Of a stretch of 35,678 bases of DNA, positions 7,268-13,979 are shown piece by piece (position 1 is the first letter of the stretch; each line of letters begins with the position of its first letter). The stretch lies in the NCBI GenBank assembly GCA_050943335.1, contig JBMNOZ010000021.1:1-35678 (forward strand), read 5' to 3'. The notes beneath the pieces were generated by a model. It saw only the letters and a program-made list of their open reading frames with translations, was not told where the DNA came from and searched no databases. Made by a program: the position numbers and the translations under genes. This DNA comes from JBMNOZ01 sp050943335. Its GTDB lineage: Bacteria > Bacillota > Desulfitobacteriia > Desulfitobacteriales > Syntrophobotulaceae.

Positions 7268-8163
7268 ATGAAATATACCGGAACAATATATCGGCCGTCT
7301 TTTGAGGCGGGCTCCTTGCTGCTCCAGGTTACTGTTGGCTGTAGCCATAACCGGTGCATTTTCTGTGGTATGTATAAAGATTTTCCCTTTGAAGAGGAAA
7401 GTATGGAACAGATTGAAAAGGATTTAAAAGAAGCCCGTACCATGTACAGTCATGTCAACAGTGTATTTTTAGTAAACGGGGATCCTTTTACCTTAAGTGC
7501 CGGGAAATTAAAGGCTATTGCTCGGAAAATCAGTGAGATTCTCCCTGAAGTGCAGAGGATTTCTATGTATGCTTCCATTAATAATATTAAGACAAAAACC
7601 GACGAGGAACTAAAGGAACTTAGATCTCTTAAAATCAACGATTTAAATATCGGAGTCGAATCGGGCCTGCCTGAAGTGTTAGAATATAAGGCTATACTGT
7701 GGAAGAGGCTATAAAACAGTTAGAAAGATTAACTGATGCTGGCATAGACTTTAGTATTAACATTATTATCGGCGGGGCCGGCAAAGGCAGAGGTTATGAA
7801 CATGCCTTAGCCAATAGTAAGCTGCTTAATAGAATTAAACCCAAATTAATTTTTGTCGGCGGTCTTCATCTCGAGCCTGGTAGCCAATTGGAAAAAGATA
7901 TCCGGGAAGGGGTATTTGTGGAAAGCACCTTACGGGAGAATATCGAAGAAGAAATAGAAATGCTAAAGAGATTGGAACTGGAGAACACGATATTTTTCGG
8001 TTTACACCCTTCCAATGCCGTTCAAGCCTATGGCCTGTTGCCGACAGATAAAGAAAAAATCCTGGCAACTTTAGAAAAGGGTTTAAATACTATTAGCAAG
8101 GAGTATTTAGACGCAGCACGGTTGGAAAAAGGACCGGAAGGAAATCTGAGTTTTATTAGATAA
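7268..8163 (+). pseudogene. Radical SAM protein, one frameshift
   Basis: Two frames together encode a radical SAM enzyme of about 298 residues. It begins MKYTGTIYRPSFEAGSLLLQ and carries VTVGCSHNRCIFCGMYKDF, a CX4CX2C cluster motif instead of the usual CX3CX2C; this spacing is normal for this uncharacterised family. The first frame runs through NDLNIGVESGLPEVLEY and then stops at 7712-7714. The second resumes at about 7699 with VEEAIKQLERLTDAGIDFSI, then GLHPSNAV near the end. One missing base near 7690 explains the break. ATG 7268 has AAAGGATG upstream. It is either a recent pseudogene or an assembly error. The reaction is unknown. Confidence 0.85.
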
Positions 8164-8183
8164 ATAAAAATGAGGTAGTAGAT

Positions 8184-8618
8184 ATGTTACAAGAATTTAA
8201 AGAGTTTGCCCTTAAAGGCAATGTCCTTGATTTAGCCGTTGGAGTAATAATCGGGGGAGCTTTCGGAAAAATAGTTACCTCCCTGGTAAATGATATATTA
8301 ATGCCTGTATTAGGAATATTAATAGGAGGAATAAATTTTACAAATCTAAAATTAGTGCTCATTCCTGCCCAAGGGGAGAAAGCCGAGGTGGCAATCCTTT
8401 ATGGATCATTTATTCAATCTGTTGTGGACTTTCTAATTATCGCTTTTTCAATATTTATCTTTATTAAACTATTAACTTCCAGAAGAAAGAAAAAAATCGA
8501 GACTGTTCCCGAATCTCCGGAACCTACTCAAGAGGTCGCTCTATTAGAAGAAATAAGAGATCTGCTTAAAATTCAGACCGAGGGGAAAAGGGAAAGAAGA
8601 GAAAGTGAATTCGAATAG
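8184..8618 (+). CDS. mscL: Large-conductance mechanosensitive channel
   Basis: MscL is a homopentameric membrane channel that opens under hypo-osmotic stress and releases solutes. The N-terminus LQEFKEFALKGNVLDLAVGV is the diagnostic S1/TM1 entry; TM1 is about residues 14-46 and TM2 about 69-97. The cytoplasmic tail carries the conserved helix EVALLEEIRDLLK. Its 144 residues are of normal length. The ATG follows ATGAGGTAGTAG, a weak binding site. It lies 20 nt after the radical SAM gene and may be cotranscribed with it. Confidence 0.96.
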   Translation: MLQEFKEFALKGNVLDLAVGVIIGGAFGKIVTSLVNDILMPVLGILIGGINFTNLKLVLIPAQGEKAEVAILYGSFIQSVVDFLIIAFSIFIFIKLLTSRRKKKIETVPESPEPTQEVALLEEIRDLLKIQTEGKRERRESEFE

Positions 8619-8633
8619 TCTAATTGTGATTAT

Positions 8634-8987
8634 TCAGGACAATAAGACCCCTGCCCATTCAGCTTCTTTAAAACCGACCAAAACAAAATTCGGACCGATT
8701 ATTATGGGACGTTTAACCAACATTCCATCGGTGGCTAATAAATTTATTTGTTCCTGGGCTGTCATATGAGCCCGTTTGTCTTTTAAATTCAGGGCCCGAT
8801 ATTGTTGGCCGCTAGTGTTCCAAAACCTGCTTAGGGGCAGGTTGCTTTTCTTTAGCCAGGTCTCCAATTCAGAAACGGTGGGATTGTTAAGTTTTATATC
8901 CCGAAATTCAAACGGGAGATTATGATCCTCTAACCACTTTCTGGCTTTTTTACAGGTGGTGCAGTTAGGGTAACATATAAATTGCAT
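8634..8987 (-). CDS. ArsC/Spx-family thioredoxin-fold protein
   Basis: This 117-residue protein begins MQFICYPNCTTCKKARKWLE. CTTC is the redox-active CxxC of the Spx/MgsR/ArsC-like family, and GPNFVLVGFKEAEW near the C-terminus is the usual closing segment. Relatives are either arsenate-reductase-like enzymes or RNA-polymerase-binding Spx-type regulators. The highly conserved RPI (KRPIIIG, about residues 92-98) is present, as in both groups. GGAGGGC stands before the ATG. No arsenic resistance genes are nearby, so arsenate reduction is not supported by context. It is convergent with mscL. Confidence 0.88.
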   Translation of the reverse strand: MQFICYPNCTTCKKARKWLEDHNLPFEFRDIKLNNPTVSELETWLKKSNLPLSRFWNTSGQQYRALNLKDKRAHMTAQEQINLLATDGMLVKRPIIIGPNFVLVGFKEAEWAGVLLS

Positions 8988-9160
8988 AATTGCCCTCCTT
9001 AATCATAAAGGTCGTTGAATGTGCTTTTATAAACCTTATTCGGGAAACATTATTTATTTCCTGCTGATCTTAATAACGGCTTTTATTTCCGAATTCCCCT
9101 AGGCAGATTTCTTAAAAAGGGTTATGATTCAAGTATAGATCTTGAAGTGGAGGATTGAAA

Positions 9161-9676
9161 ATGGAAAAAGGTTACATCCATGTCTATACAGGTAATGGGA
9201 AAGGAAAAACTACCGCTGCCTTAGGGCTGGCTGTAAGGGCGGTTTGCGCCGGCAAAAAAGTTTTTTTTGGTCAATTTATTAAAGGTATGGATTATAGTGA
9301 ACTAAAAAGTGTTGATTTTATACCCAATTTAGAGATCGAACAGTTTGGAAGGGACTGCTTTATTTACAAAGAACCTACTGAAGACGACATTAAAAGGGCG
9401 AGAGAAGGGCTTGAAAAATGCAGGGAGATTTTAAAAGAAGGAAAATATGACCTGGTTGTTTTGGATGAATTAAACATTGCTATTTATTACAAGCTTTTCA
9501 CCATTGAAGAAACTATTGAAATGATAAGAAATAGAGCCTCCCATGTGGAAGTGGTAATAACCGGTCGTTATGCTGAAAAAGAAATAATTGAGCTGGCAGA
9601 CTTGGTAACGGAAATGAAAGAAATAAAACATTATTACACCCAAGGTGTTGGGGCAAGAAAAGGAATCGAGTGCTAA
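9161..9676 (+). CDS. cobO: Cob(I)yrinic acid a,c-diamide adenosyltransferase
   Basis: CobO/BtuR transfers the adenosyl group of ATP to cob(I)alamin or precursors, forming the coenzyme. The protein shows the family P-loop YTGNGKGKTTAALGLAVRA (residues about 8-26), FGQFIKG, DLVVLDELN (Walker B-like) and VVITGRYA. At 171 residues it has the usual length. ATG 9161 has GGAGG 7 nt upstream; the TTG at 9155 is too close to that site. No cobalamin riboswitch is recognisable in the preceding 160 nt. It stands alone, so it may serve salvage of exogenous corrinoids. Confidence 0.95.
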   Translation: MEKGYIHVYTGNGKGKTTAALGLAVRAVCAGKKVFFGQFIKGMDYSELKSVDFIPNLEIEQFGRDCFIYKEPTEDDIKRAREGLEKCREILKEGKYDLVVLDELNIAIYYKLFTIEETIEMIRNRASHVEVVITGRYAEKEIIELADLVTEMKEIKHYYTQGVGARKGIEC

Positions 9677-9705
9677 AAATATTATTCACCGGTTTTAAAA
9701 AGAAG

Positions 9706-9745
9706 ACATCACTACTGCTTAAATTGAGCAAGAGTGGTGTTTTTT
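9706..9745 (+). terminator. Intrinsic terminator of cobO
   Basis: ACATCACT (9706-9713) pairs with AGTGGTGT (9733-9740), with a further inner stem, and is followed by TTTTT. Confidence 0.8.
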
Positions 9746-9777
9746 AATTAATCTGAGGAAAAAATTAGTACAAGTTA

Positions 9778-9831
9778 TTGACATATGCCCAAATATATGT
9801 TAGGGTAGAATCAGTTAATGGTCATATGACC
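9778..9831 (+). promoter_or_regulatory. Promoter/operator region I with CATATGCCC and a palindrome
   Basis: TTGACA (9778-9783) runs into CATATGCCC (9782-9790) followed by AAATA. A perfect 12-bp palindrome, GGTCATATGACC, lies at 9820-9831. The same TTGACATATGCCCAAATA sequence recurs at 11774. The -10 is poor (TAGGGT at 17 nt), which suggests that activation may be needed. This region precedes the small basic protein and the DUF5320 gene. Confidence 0.65.
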
Positions 9832-9855
9832 ATAAAGTCTGAAGGGGGATTTCCA

Positions 9856-10026
9856 ATGTCTAAAGGATCCGGCAATAAACTCGTAGGAAGAAGCCGCAGA
9901 CCCTTAAGCCCCAGGGTGAAGAAAAAATTGGACTATAAAACTACAAACAATAAGGTGCAAGTACTTTCGAACCAAAGAACAGATGCCCCGGACAATAAAG
10001 AACCGGATATTGAAAACTGTAAATAA
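9856..10026 (+). CDS. Small basic hypothetical protein
   Basis: This 56-residue, Lys/Arg-rich protein begins MSKGSGNKLVGRSRRPLSPR and ends DAPDNKEPDIENCK. GAAGGGGGA lies 7 nt before the ATG. It has no membrane segment and only one Cys, near the end. It is the first gene after promoter region I and is followed after 37 nt by the DUF5320-type gene. I recognise no family; a nucleic-acid or protein-binding role would be speculation. Confidence 0.6.
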   Translation: MSKGSGNKLVGRSRRPLSPRVKKKLDYKTTNNKVQVLSNQRTDAPDNKEPDIENCK

Positions 10027-10063
10027 GGAGGCAAAACTAGTATATTGAAGGAGGTGAAATATT

Positions 10064-10348
10064 ATGCCAGGTGGAGATGGAACCGGCCCGCTCGGTTATG
10101 GACCGTTAACGGGGCGAGGCGTAGGTTTTTGTTATGATCCCTGGATAGATCGACCAGTATTCTTTGGAAGGCGCGGAATGGCCAGGGGATTTCACAGAGG
10201 TTGCTGGGGGCTTGGGCTTAGAAGAATGGATTATGCTTTGAGCGACAGAGATTATTTAAGCCAGCAAGCTGAATTATTGGAAAGTCGGCTTCAATGGGTA
10301 AAAAAAAGATTAAATGAACTGGATGAAGCAGACGAGAAAAACAAATAA
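10064..10348 (+). CDS. DUF5320-type protein
   Basis: The protein begins MPGGDGTGPLGYGPLTGRGV, the hallmark Gly-rich start (MPGGDGTGP-x-G-x-GP-TGRG) of the DUF5320 group. Aromatic and Arg/Gly-rich residues follow, and the protein ends in a coiled-coil (YLSQQAELLESRLQWVKKRL, about residues 65-88). AAGGAGGTGAAA gives a strong start. In many anaerobic bacteria and archaea this family sits beside NifX-like and Mrp-type ATPase genes, as here. The biochemical function is unknown. A terminator follows. Confidence 0.85.
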   Translation: MPGGDGTGPLGYGPLTGRGVGFCYDPWIDRPVFFGRRGMARGFHRGCWGLGLRRMDYALSDRDYLSQQAELLESRLQWVKKRLNELDEADEKNK

Positions 10349-10364
10349 TCCTATTTAGGATCTG

Positions 10365-10392
10365 GGCAGACATTTAAGAGCTGCCTTTTTTC
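10365..10392 (+). terminator. Terminator after the DUF5320 gene
   Basis: GGCAG (10365-10369) and CTGCC (10381-10385) flank an 11-nt loop and are followed by TTTTTT. The stem is short, so readthrough into the hydrolase gene is possible. Confidence 0.65.
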
Positions 10393-10495
10393 TTGGTTGT
10401 TATTGTTTACAAGAAGGACAAGGTGATGCTACTATTTAGAAAGATATGGGCATGGACCCATAATATACTTCCTTTTCACCGGGAGGATGGACATA

Positions 10496-11323
10496 ATGAT
10501 AATAAAAACCTTAGTGGAAAACACCTCGCCCTCAAAGGAATACAAAGGGGAACACGGTTTGAGCCTTTACATAGAAACCGGCAGCCATAAACTATTGTTC
10601 GATGTCGGAGCGAGTTCTTTATTTATAGAGAACGCCAAAAAAATGGGCGTCAATCTTCTCGATGTTGATTTTGTGATAGTATCGCATGGTCACTATGATC
10701 ATGGAGGAGGGCTTCGGGATTTTCTTAATCTGAATAAAAAAGCCACAATTTATTTAAAGCGGCAGGCCTTTGGGAAATACTATGCAATAAACTCCGAGGG
10801 AGAAGAAAAATACATTGGGCTGGATGAAAACCTGTTAGAAAGTGAACGTTTGATTTTTGTAGAAGATTATTTTGTTCTAGATAAAGGGTTAGAATTGTTC
10901 TCCGGACTTAAAAAACAGGAACAGATTTCTACTTGTAATCAGGGACTCTTTAGACTTGAGGATGGTTTAATGGTTCAGGATGACTTTAGACATGAGCAAA
11001 ACCTTATTATCAGCCTCGGAGAGAAAACAATTCTTTTAACCGGCTGCGCTCATCAGGGAATCATAAATATTGTTGAATCTCTAAAGACCATAAAATCACA
11101 AATCCCTACTTACCTTGTGGGCGGCTTTCACTTACATAGCAACGCTTCTAAGCAGGATGAAGATCCGGTTTTGATCCAACAAATAGGTCAGTATTTAAAA
11201 GATTTAAAGTCTAGTTGTTATACCTGTCATTGTACTGGTTTGGCTCCCTATAAACTGTTAAAAGAAATTATGGGGGGGCAATTGCAATATCTGGCTACAG
11301 GTAGCTGTTTAGAACTTAGATAA
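10496..11323 (+). CDS. Metallo-beta-lactamase-fold hydrolase
   Basis: This 275-residue protein has the metal site SHGHYDHGGGLRDF (HxHxDH) at about residues 61-74. Later ligands are the His of TGCAHQGIINI (about 183-193) and the His of VGGFHLH (about 209-215). It belongs to the MBL subgroup related to the 7,8-dihydropterin-6-methyl (RFAP synthase-like) proteins often found in methanogens and clostridia; the substrate is unknown. GGGAGG lies 9 nt before ATG 10496; the ATG at 10487 directly abuts the site and is unlikely. It is followed by the NifU-like gene after 29 nt and is probably cotranscribed with it. Confidence 0.88.
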   Translation: MIIKTLVENTSPSKEYKGEHGLSLYIETGSHKLLFDVGASSLFIENAKKMGVNLLDVDFVIVSHGHYDHGGGLRDFLNLNKKATIYLKRQAFGKYYAINSEGEEKYIGLDENLLESERLIFVEDYFVLDKGLELFSGLKKQEQISTCNQGLFRLEDGLMVQDDFRHEQNLIISLGEKTILLTGCAHQGIINIVESLKTIKSQIPTYLVGGFHLHSNASKQDEDPVLIQQIGQYLKDLKSSCYTCHCTGLAPYKLLKEIMGGQLQYLATGSCLELR

Positions 11324-11352
11324 AGAAATAAAAAGTTAGGAAGTGGATTTTA

Positions 11353-11736
11353 ATGTTTAGCAATAGATACACAGATACCGCTATCGAACACTTTATGGCT
11401 CCCAGAAATATTGGCAGCATGCCTGATGCCCATGCGGAAGCGACAATTGGCGACCCGAGATGTGGTGATAGCCTGACCATGTATATAAAAGTCCGAGATA
11501 ATATTATTGAAGACATCAGTTATTTGGTGTTCGGTTGTCCGGGGTCTGTGGCAACCAGCAGTATAACCTCCGTCCTCGCGAAGGGAAAGACTTTAGAAGA
11601 AGCTGAAAACATTACCGAAGATGATGTTCTTAAGGCTTTAGGGGGCTTGCCTGAAGAAAAAAGACATTGTTCTCTTCTCGGGGTAAATGCTTTACGAGCG
11701 GCTATAAAGAACTACCGGGAAAGAGAGGGGAAATAA
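11353..11736 (+). CDS. Iron-sulfur cluster scaffold, NifU/IscU N-terminal type
   Basis: This 127-residue protein matches the IscU/NifU fold: AIEHFMAPRNIGSMPDAHAE, GDPRCGDSLTMYIKV (first Cys with Asp), FGCPGSVATSS (second Cys) and RHCSLLGVNALRAAI (third Cys). All three cluster-binding cysteines are present. IscU-type proteins assemble 2Fe-2S/4Fe-4S clusters and hand them to apoproteins. No cysteine desulfurase (IscS/NifS) is in the window, so sulfur must come from elsewhere. AGGAAGTGG precedes the ATG. The NifX/MinD/Mrp block follows, after its own promoter. Confidence 0.93.
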   Translation: MFSNRYTDTAIEHFMAPRNIGSMPDAHAEATIGDPRCGDSLTMYIKVRDNIIEDISYLVFGCPGSVATSSITSVLAKGKTLEEAENITEDDVLKALGGLPEEKRHCSLLGVNALRAAIKNYREREGK

Positions 11737-11773
11737 AGAAAATTTATAGAAAAAACGTGTCCGTCAACCTTTG

Positions 11774-11822
11774 TTGACATATGCCCAAATAAGAGTATAA
11801 TCTAAGTATGAGGGCATATGCC
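11774..11822 (+). promoter_or_regulatory. Promoter/operator region II with the CATATGCCC inverted repeat
   Basis: TTGACA (11774-11779), a 16-nt spacer and TATAAT (11796-11801) form a near-perfect sigma-A promoter. CATATGCCC (11778-11786) and GGGCATATG (11812-11820) are inverted copies flanking the -10, and the second lies within the palindrome GGCATATGCC (11813-11822). The arrangement mirrors region I at 9778 and fits a repressor covering the promoter. Confidence 0.8.
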
Positions 11823-11865
11823 AAAAATGATTAAGATCAAGTTGAATGTTTTAGGAGGTTTTCAA

Positions 11866-12234
11866 ATGAAAGTTGCGATACCGGTAGATAACAACTCTAT
11901 GGAAAGCAGCATTTGCATGTCTTTTGGGCGCGCACCGTTTTTTTTAATCTATGATACAGAGACCGAAGACAAAAAATTTATTGAAAACAGAGCGAGCGCT
12001 AGTCAAGGCGGGGCGGGAATTAAAGCCGCACAAATTCTTGTTGACAGTGGAGCTGAAGCGGTTATCGCTCCTCGCTGTGGAGAAAACGCTGCTCAAGTAA
12101 TTAAAGCCGCGGATCTGAAACTTTATAAAAATTTCAATAATTCCATTACCGATAATATTGAAGCCCTAAAAAAAGATCAATTGGATTTGCTTAGGGACAT
12201 TCACCCCGGGTTTCACCAACATGGGAGAATGTAA
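11866..12234 (+). CDS. NifX/NifB-C-terminal-like (dinitrogenase cofactor biosynthesis fold) protein
   Basis: This 122-residue protein reads MKVAIPVDNNSMESSICMSF, then FGRAPFFLIYD, ASQGGAGIKAAQILVDSGAE and VIAPRCGENAA. This is the RNase-H-like NifX fold that carries iron-molybdenum cofactor precursors in nitrogenase systems; archaeal relatives such as IssA store iron-sulfur material. No nitrogenase genes are nearby. TTAGGAGG stands before ATG 11866. The upstream in-frame ATG at 11818 lies inside the operator and is rejected. The stop overlaps the start of the next gene (TAATG), showing translational coupling. Confidence 0.9.
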   Translation: MKVAIPVDNNSMESSICMSFGRAPFFLIYDTETEDKKFIENRASASQGGAGIKAAQILVDSGAEAVIAPRCGENAAQVIKAADLKLYKNFNNSITDNIEALKKDQLDLLRDIHPGFHQHGRM

Positions 12235-13100
12235 TGAAGATTGCTGTCTTGAGCGGTAAGGGTGGTACAGGAAAAACACTAGTAGCAGTTAATCTCGCGG
12301 CTTTATCCCCGGGCTCTATTTATGTGGATTGCGATGTGGAGGAACCAAATGGTTACCTATATTTTAAACCCCAGGATGTACAAAGTAAGCCTGTAACAGT
12401 GAAAATTCCGCAAGTAAACTCCGCTCTATGCGATAGTTGTCGAAAATGTGTTGACTTTTGCAAATTCAATGCCCTCGCTTGGATAAAGGAGAAAGTTATT
12501 GTTTTTGACGAGATTTGTCATTCCTGCGGGGGGTGTATAATTTTATGCCCCCCAAAGGCCATTACAGAGAGAGATAAAGAAATTGGGCAGATTGAAAAAG
12601 GGTTATCGGGAAGAGTTCAGGTGATCACCGGTATTCTCAATCCAGGTGAAGCGTCTGGAGTGCCAATTATCGAAAAAACTTTACAAAATTTAAAAGAAAT
12701 TTCGCAAAATGTATTTATTGATTGCCCTCCAGGAAGTGCCTGTATTGTTATGGAAAGCATTAAAGATGCCGATTATTGCCTATTGGTTGCTGAGCCGACT
12801 GTTTTTGGAGTTCATAATTTAGACATGGTCAAGGAATTAGTAGAGCTTTTCCATAGACCCTATGGAGTGGTGCTTAACAAATGTCTGGAGGAAAAAGATA
12901 ACCCTGCGGAAGAGTTTTGCCTAAAAAACCAAATTAAGATCCTAGCCAAGATTCCTTTTGATTTAGAATTGGGAGTTTTGAATTCTAACGGTCAGATTGT
13001 GGCTTTAGAACATCCTAAATTCCAAAATCTTTTTATGGAGCTCTTGCAGACTGTGGAAAAGGAGGTTCGGCATGAGACAACTTCTAATATTGAGCGGTAA
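12234..13100 (+). CDS. MinD-family ATPase with two inserted 4Fe-4S motifs (first of pair)
   Basis: This 288-residue P-loop ATPase starts MKIAVLSGKGGTGKTLVAVN with the deviant Walker A KGGTGKT, then VDCDVEEPN. A bacterial-ferredoxin insert follows: Cys66-x2-Cys69-x2-Cys72-x3-Cys76 and Cys95-x2-Cys98-x2-Cys101-x3-Cys105. The sequences VFIDCPPGSACIVMESI and LLVAEPTVFGVHNLDMV continue the MinD fold. Such tandem genes are common in anaerobes beside NifX proteins; they are thought to couple ATP hydrolysis to redox or cluster handling, but this is unproven. Walker A has Lys-Thr-Leu in place of the Lys-Thr-Thr of its partner. It overlaps the second ATPase gene by 29 bp. Confidence 0.92.
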   Translation: MKIAVLSGKGGTGKTLVAVNLAALSPGSIYVDCDVEEPNGYLYFKPQDVQSKPVTVKIPQVNSALCDSCRKCVDFCKFNALAWIKEKVIVFDEICHSCGGCIILCPPKAITERDKEIGQIEKGLSGRVQVITGILNPGEASGVPIIEKTLQNLKEISQNVFIDCPPGSACIVMESIKDADYCLLVAEPTVFGVHNLDMVKELVELFHRPYGVVLNKCLEEKDNPAEEFCLKNQIKILAKIPFDLELGVLNSNGQIVALEHPKFQNLFMELLQTVEKEVRHETTSNIER

Positions 13101-13935
13101 AGGTGGAACAGGAAAAACAACAATTGCCGCGGCCTTTATTAAAATTGCCGAAGCCAAAGCCTATGCGGACTGCGATGTGGATGCTCCCAATTTGCATCTG
13201 GCTAGACCTCAGGCCTCCCCAGGTAGGAGAACAGATTTCTATGGAATGGATAAGGCGGTCATTGATCCCGAATGCTGCAGTGGCTGTGGTATTTGTTACG
13301 AACATTGCCGCTTTGGGGCAATCCGGGAAGAAGATGACGGCTATATGGTGGAACCCTATGCCTGTGAAGGGTGTGGAGTTTGCGAAGTCCTATGCCCAAC
13401 TGGCGCTGCAACCCTTCGACCAGCGATAGCAGGGGAACTAAGGCTTTATAAGAATGGTACCGTATTTTCCACGGCCAAGCTTCATATGGGAAGCGGAAAT
13501 TCCGGTAAACTGGTCACGTCAGTTAAAAGCCAGTTAAGAGAGGAGGCGCCAGACACGGCCCTGGCAATTATTGACGGTTCCCCAGGGATAGGCTGTCCAG
13601 TAATTGCCTCTTTAAGTGGGGTGGATATGGTTTTAATCGTAGCTGAACCTTCACTATCGGGGATAAGCGATATGGAGCGGATTATAAAGACGCCCCAAAC
13701 TTTCAACCTCAAGATCGGGGTTTGTATAAATAAGTTTGATACCAATTTAAAAGCCAGCCAAAGGATTGAAACTATTTGTAAAGAGCGAAACCTGTCTTTC
13801 GTGGGCAAGATTCCTTTTGATAGCGCAGCGATTAAAGCCAACAATCAGGGTTTAAGTATAGTGGATATTGAATGTCCCGCTAGTGAAGCAGTGACTAAAG
13901 TTTTCCTGGAAACCCTTAAAATCCTTTTGAATTAA
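13072..13935 (+). CDS. MinD-family ATPase with two inserted 4Fe-4S motifs (second of pair)
   Basis: This 287-residue paralogue of the preceding gene begins MRQLLILSGKGGTGKTTIAA. It has ADCDVDAPNLHL and a ferredoxin insert with Cys69-x2-Cys72-x2-Cys75-x3-Cys79 and Cys98-x2-Cys101-x2-Cys104-x3-Cys108. ALAIIDGSPGIGCPVIASLS and LIVAEPSLSGISDMERI follow. AAAAGGAGG lies before the ATG, inside the end of the first ATPase gene, so the pair is coupled and probably forms a heterodimer, since MinD/NifH-type ATPases work as dimers. Electron or cluster transfer to the NifX-like proteins is my inference. Confidence 0.92.
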   Translation: MRQLLILSGKGGTGKTTIAAAFIKIAEAKAYADCDVDAPNLHLARPQASPGRRTDFYGMDKAVIDPECCSGCGICYEHCRFGAIREEDDGYMVEPYACEGCGVCEVLCPTGAATLRPAIAGELRLYKNGTVFSTAKLHMGSGNSGKLVTSVKSQLREEAPDTALAIIDGSPGIGCPVIASLSGVDMVLIVAEPSLSGISDMERIIKTPQTFNLKIGVCINKFDTNLKASQRIETICKERNLSFVGKIPFDSAAIKANNQGLSIVDIECPASEAVTKVFLETLKILLN

Positions 13936-13979
13936 AAAAGTACTGTAGTAAGTAATACAGTGTAAGGAGACGAGAACTG

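Noticed and set aside
9155..9160. TTG start for cobO
   Set aside because: It lies too close to the GGAGG; ATG 9161 has correct spacing and fits the family start.
8988..9160. Cobalamin riboswitch before cobO
   Set aside because: No B12-box-like core and too little room for the fold.
10393..10590. 65-codon ORF before the MBL gene
   Set aside because: Overlaps the MBL start in another frame, has no binding site, and spans the leader.
13103..13429. 108-codon ORF inside the second MinD gene
   Set aside because: Shadow frame; the overlapping frame has the P-loop and eight cluster cysteines.
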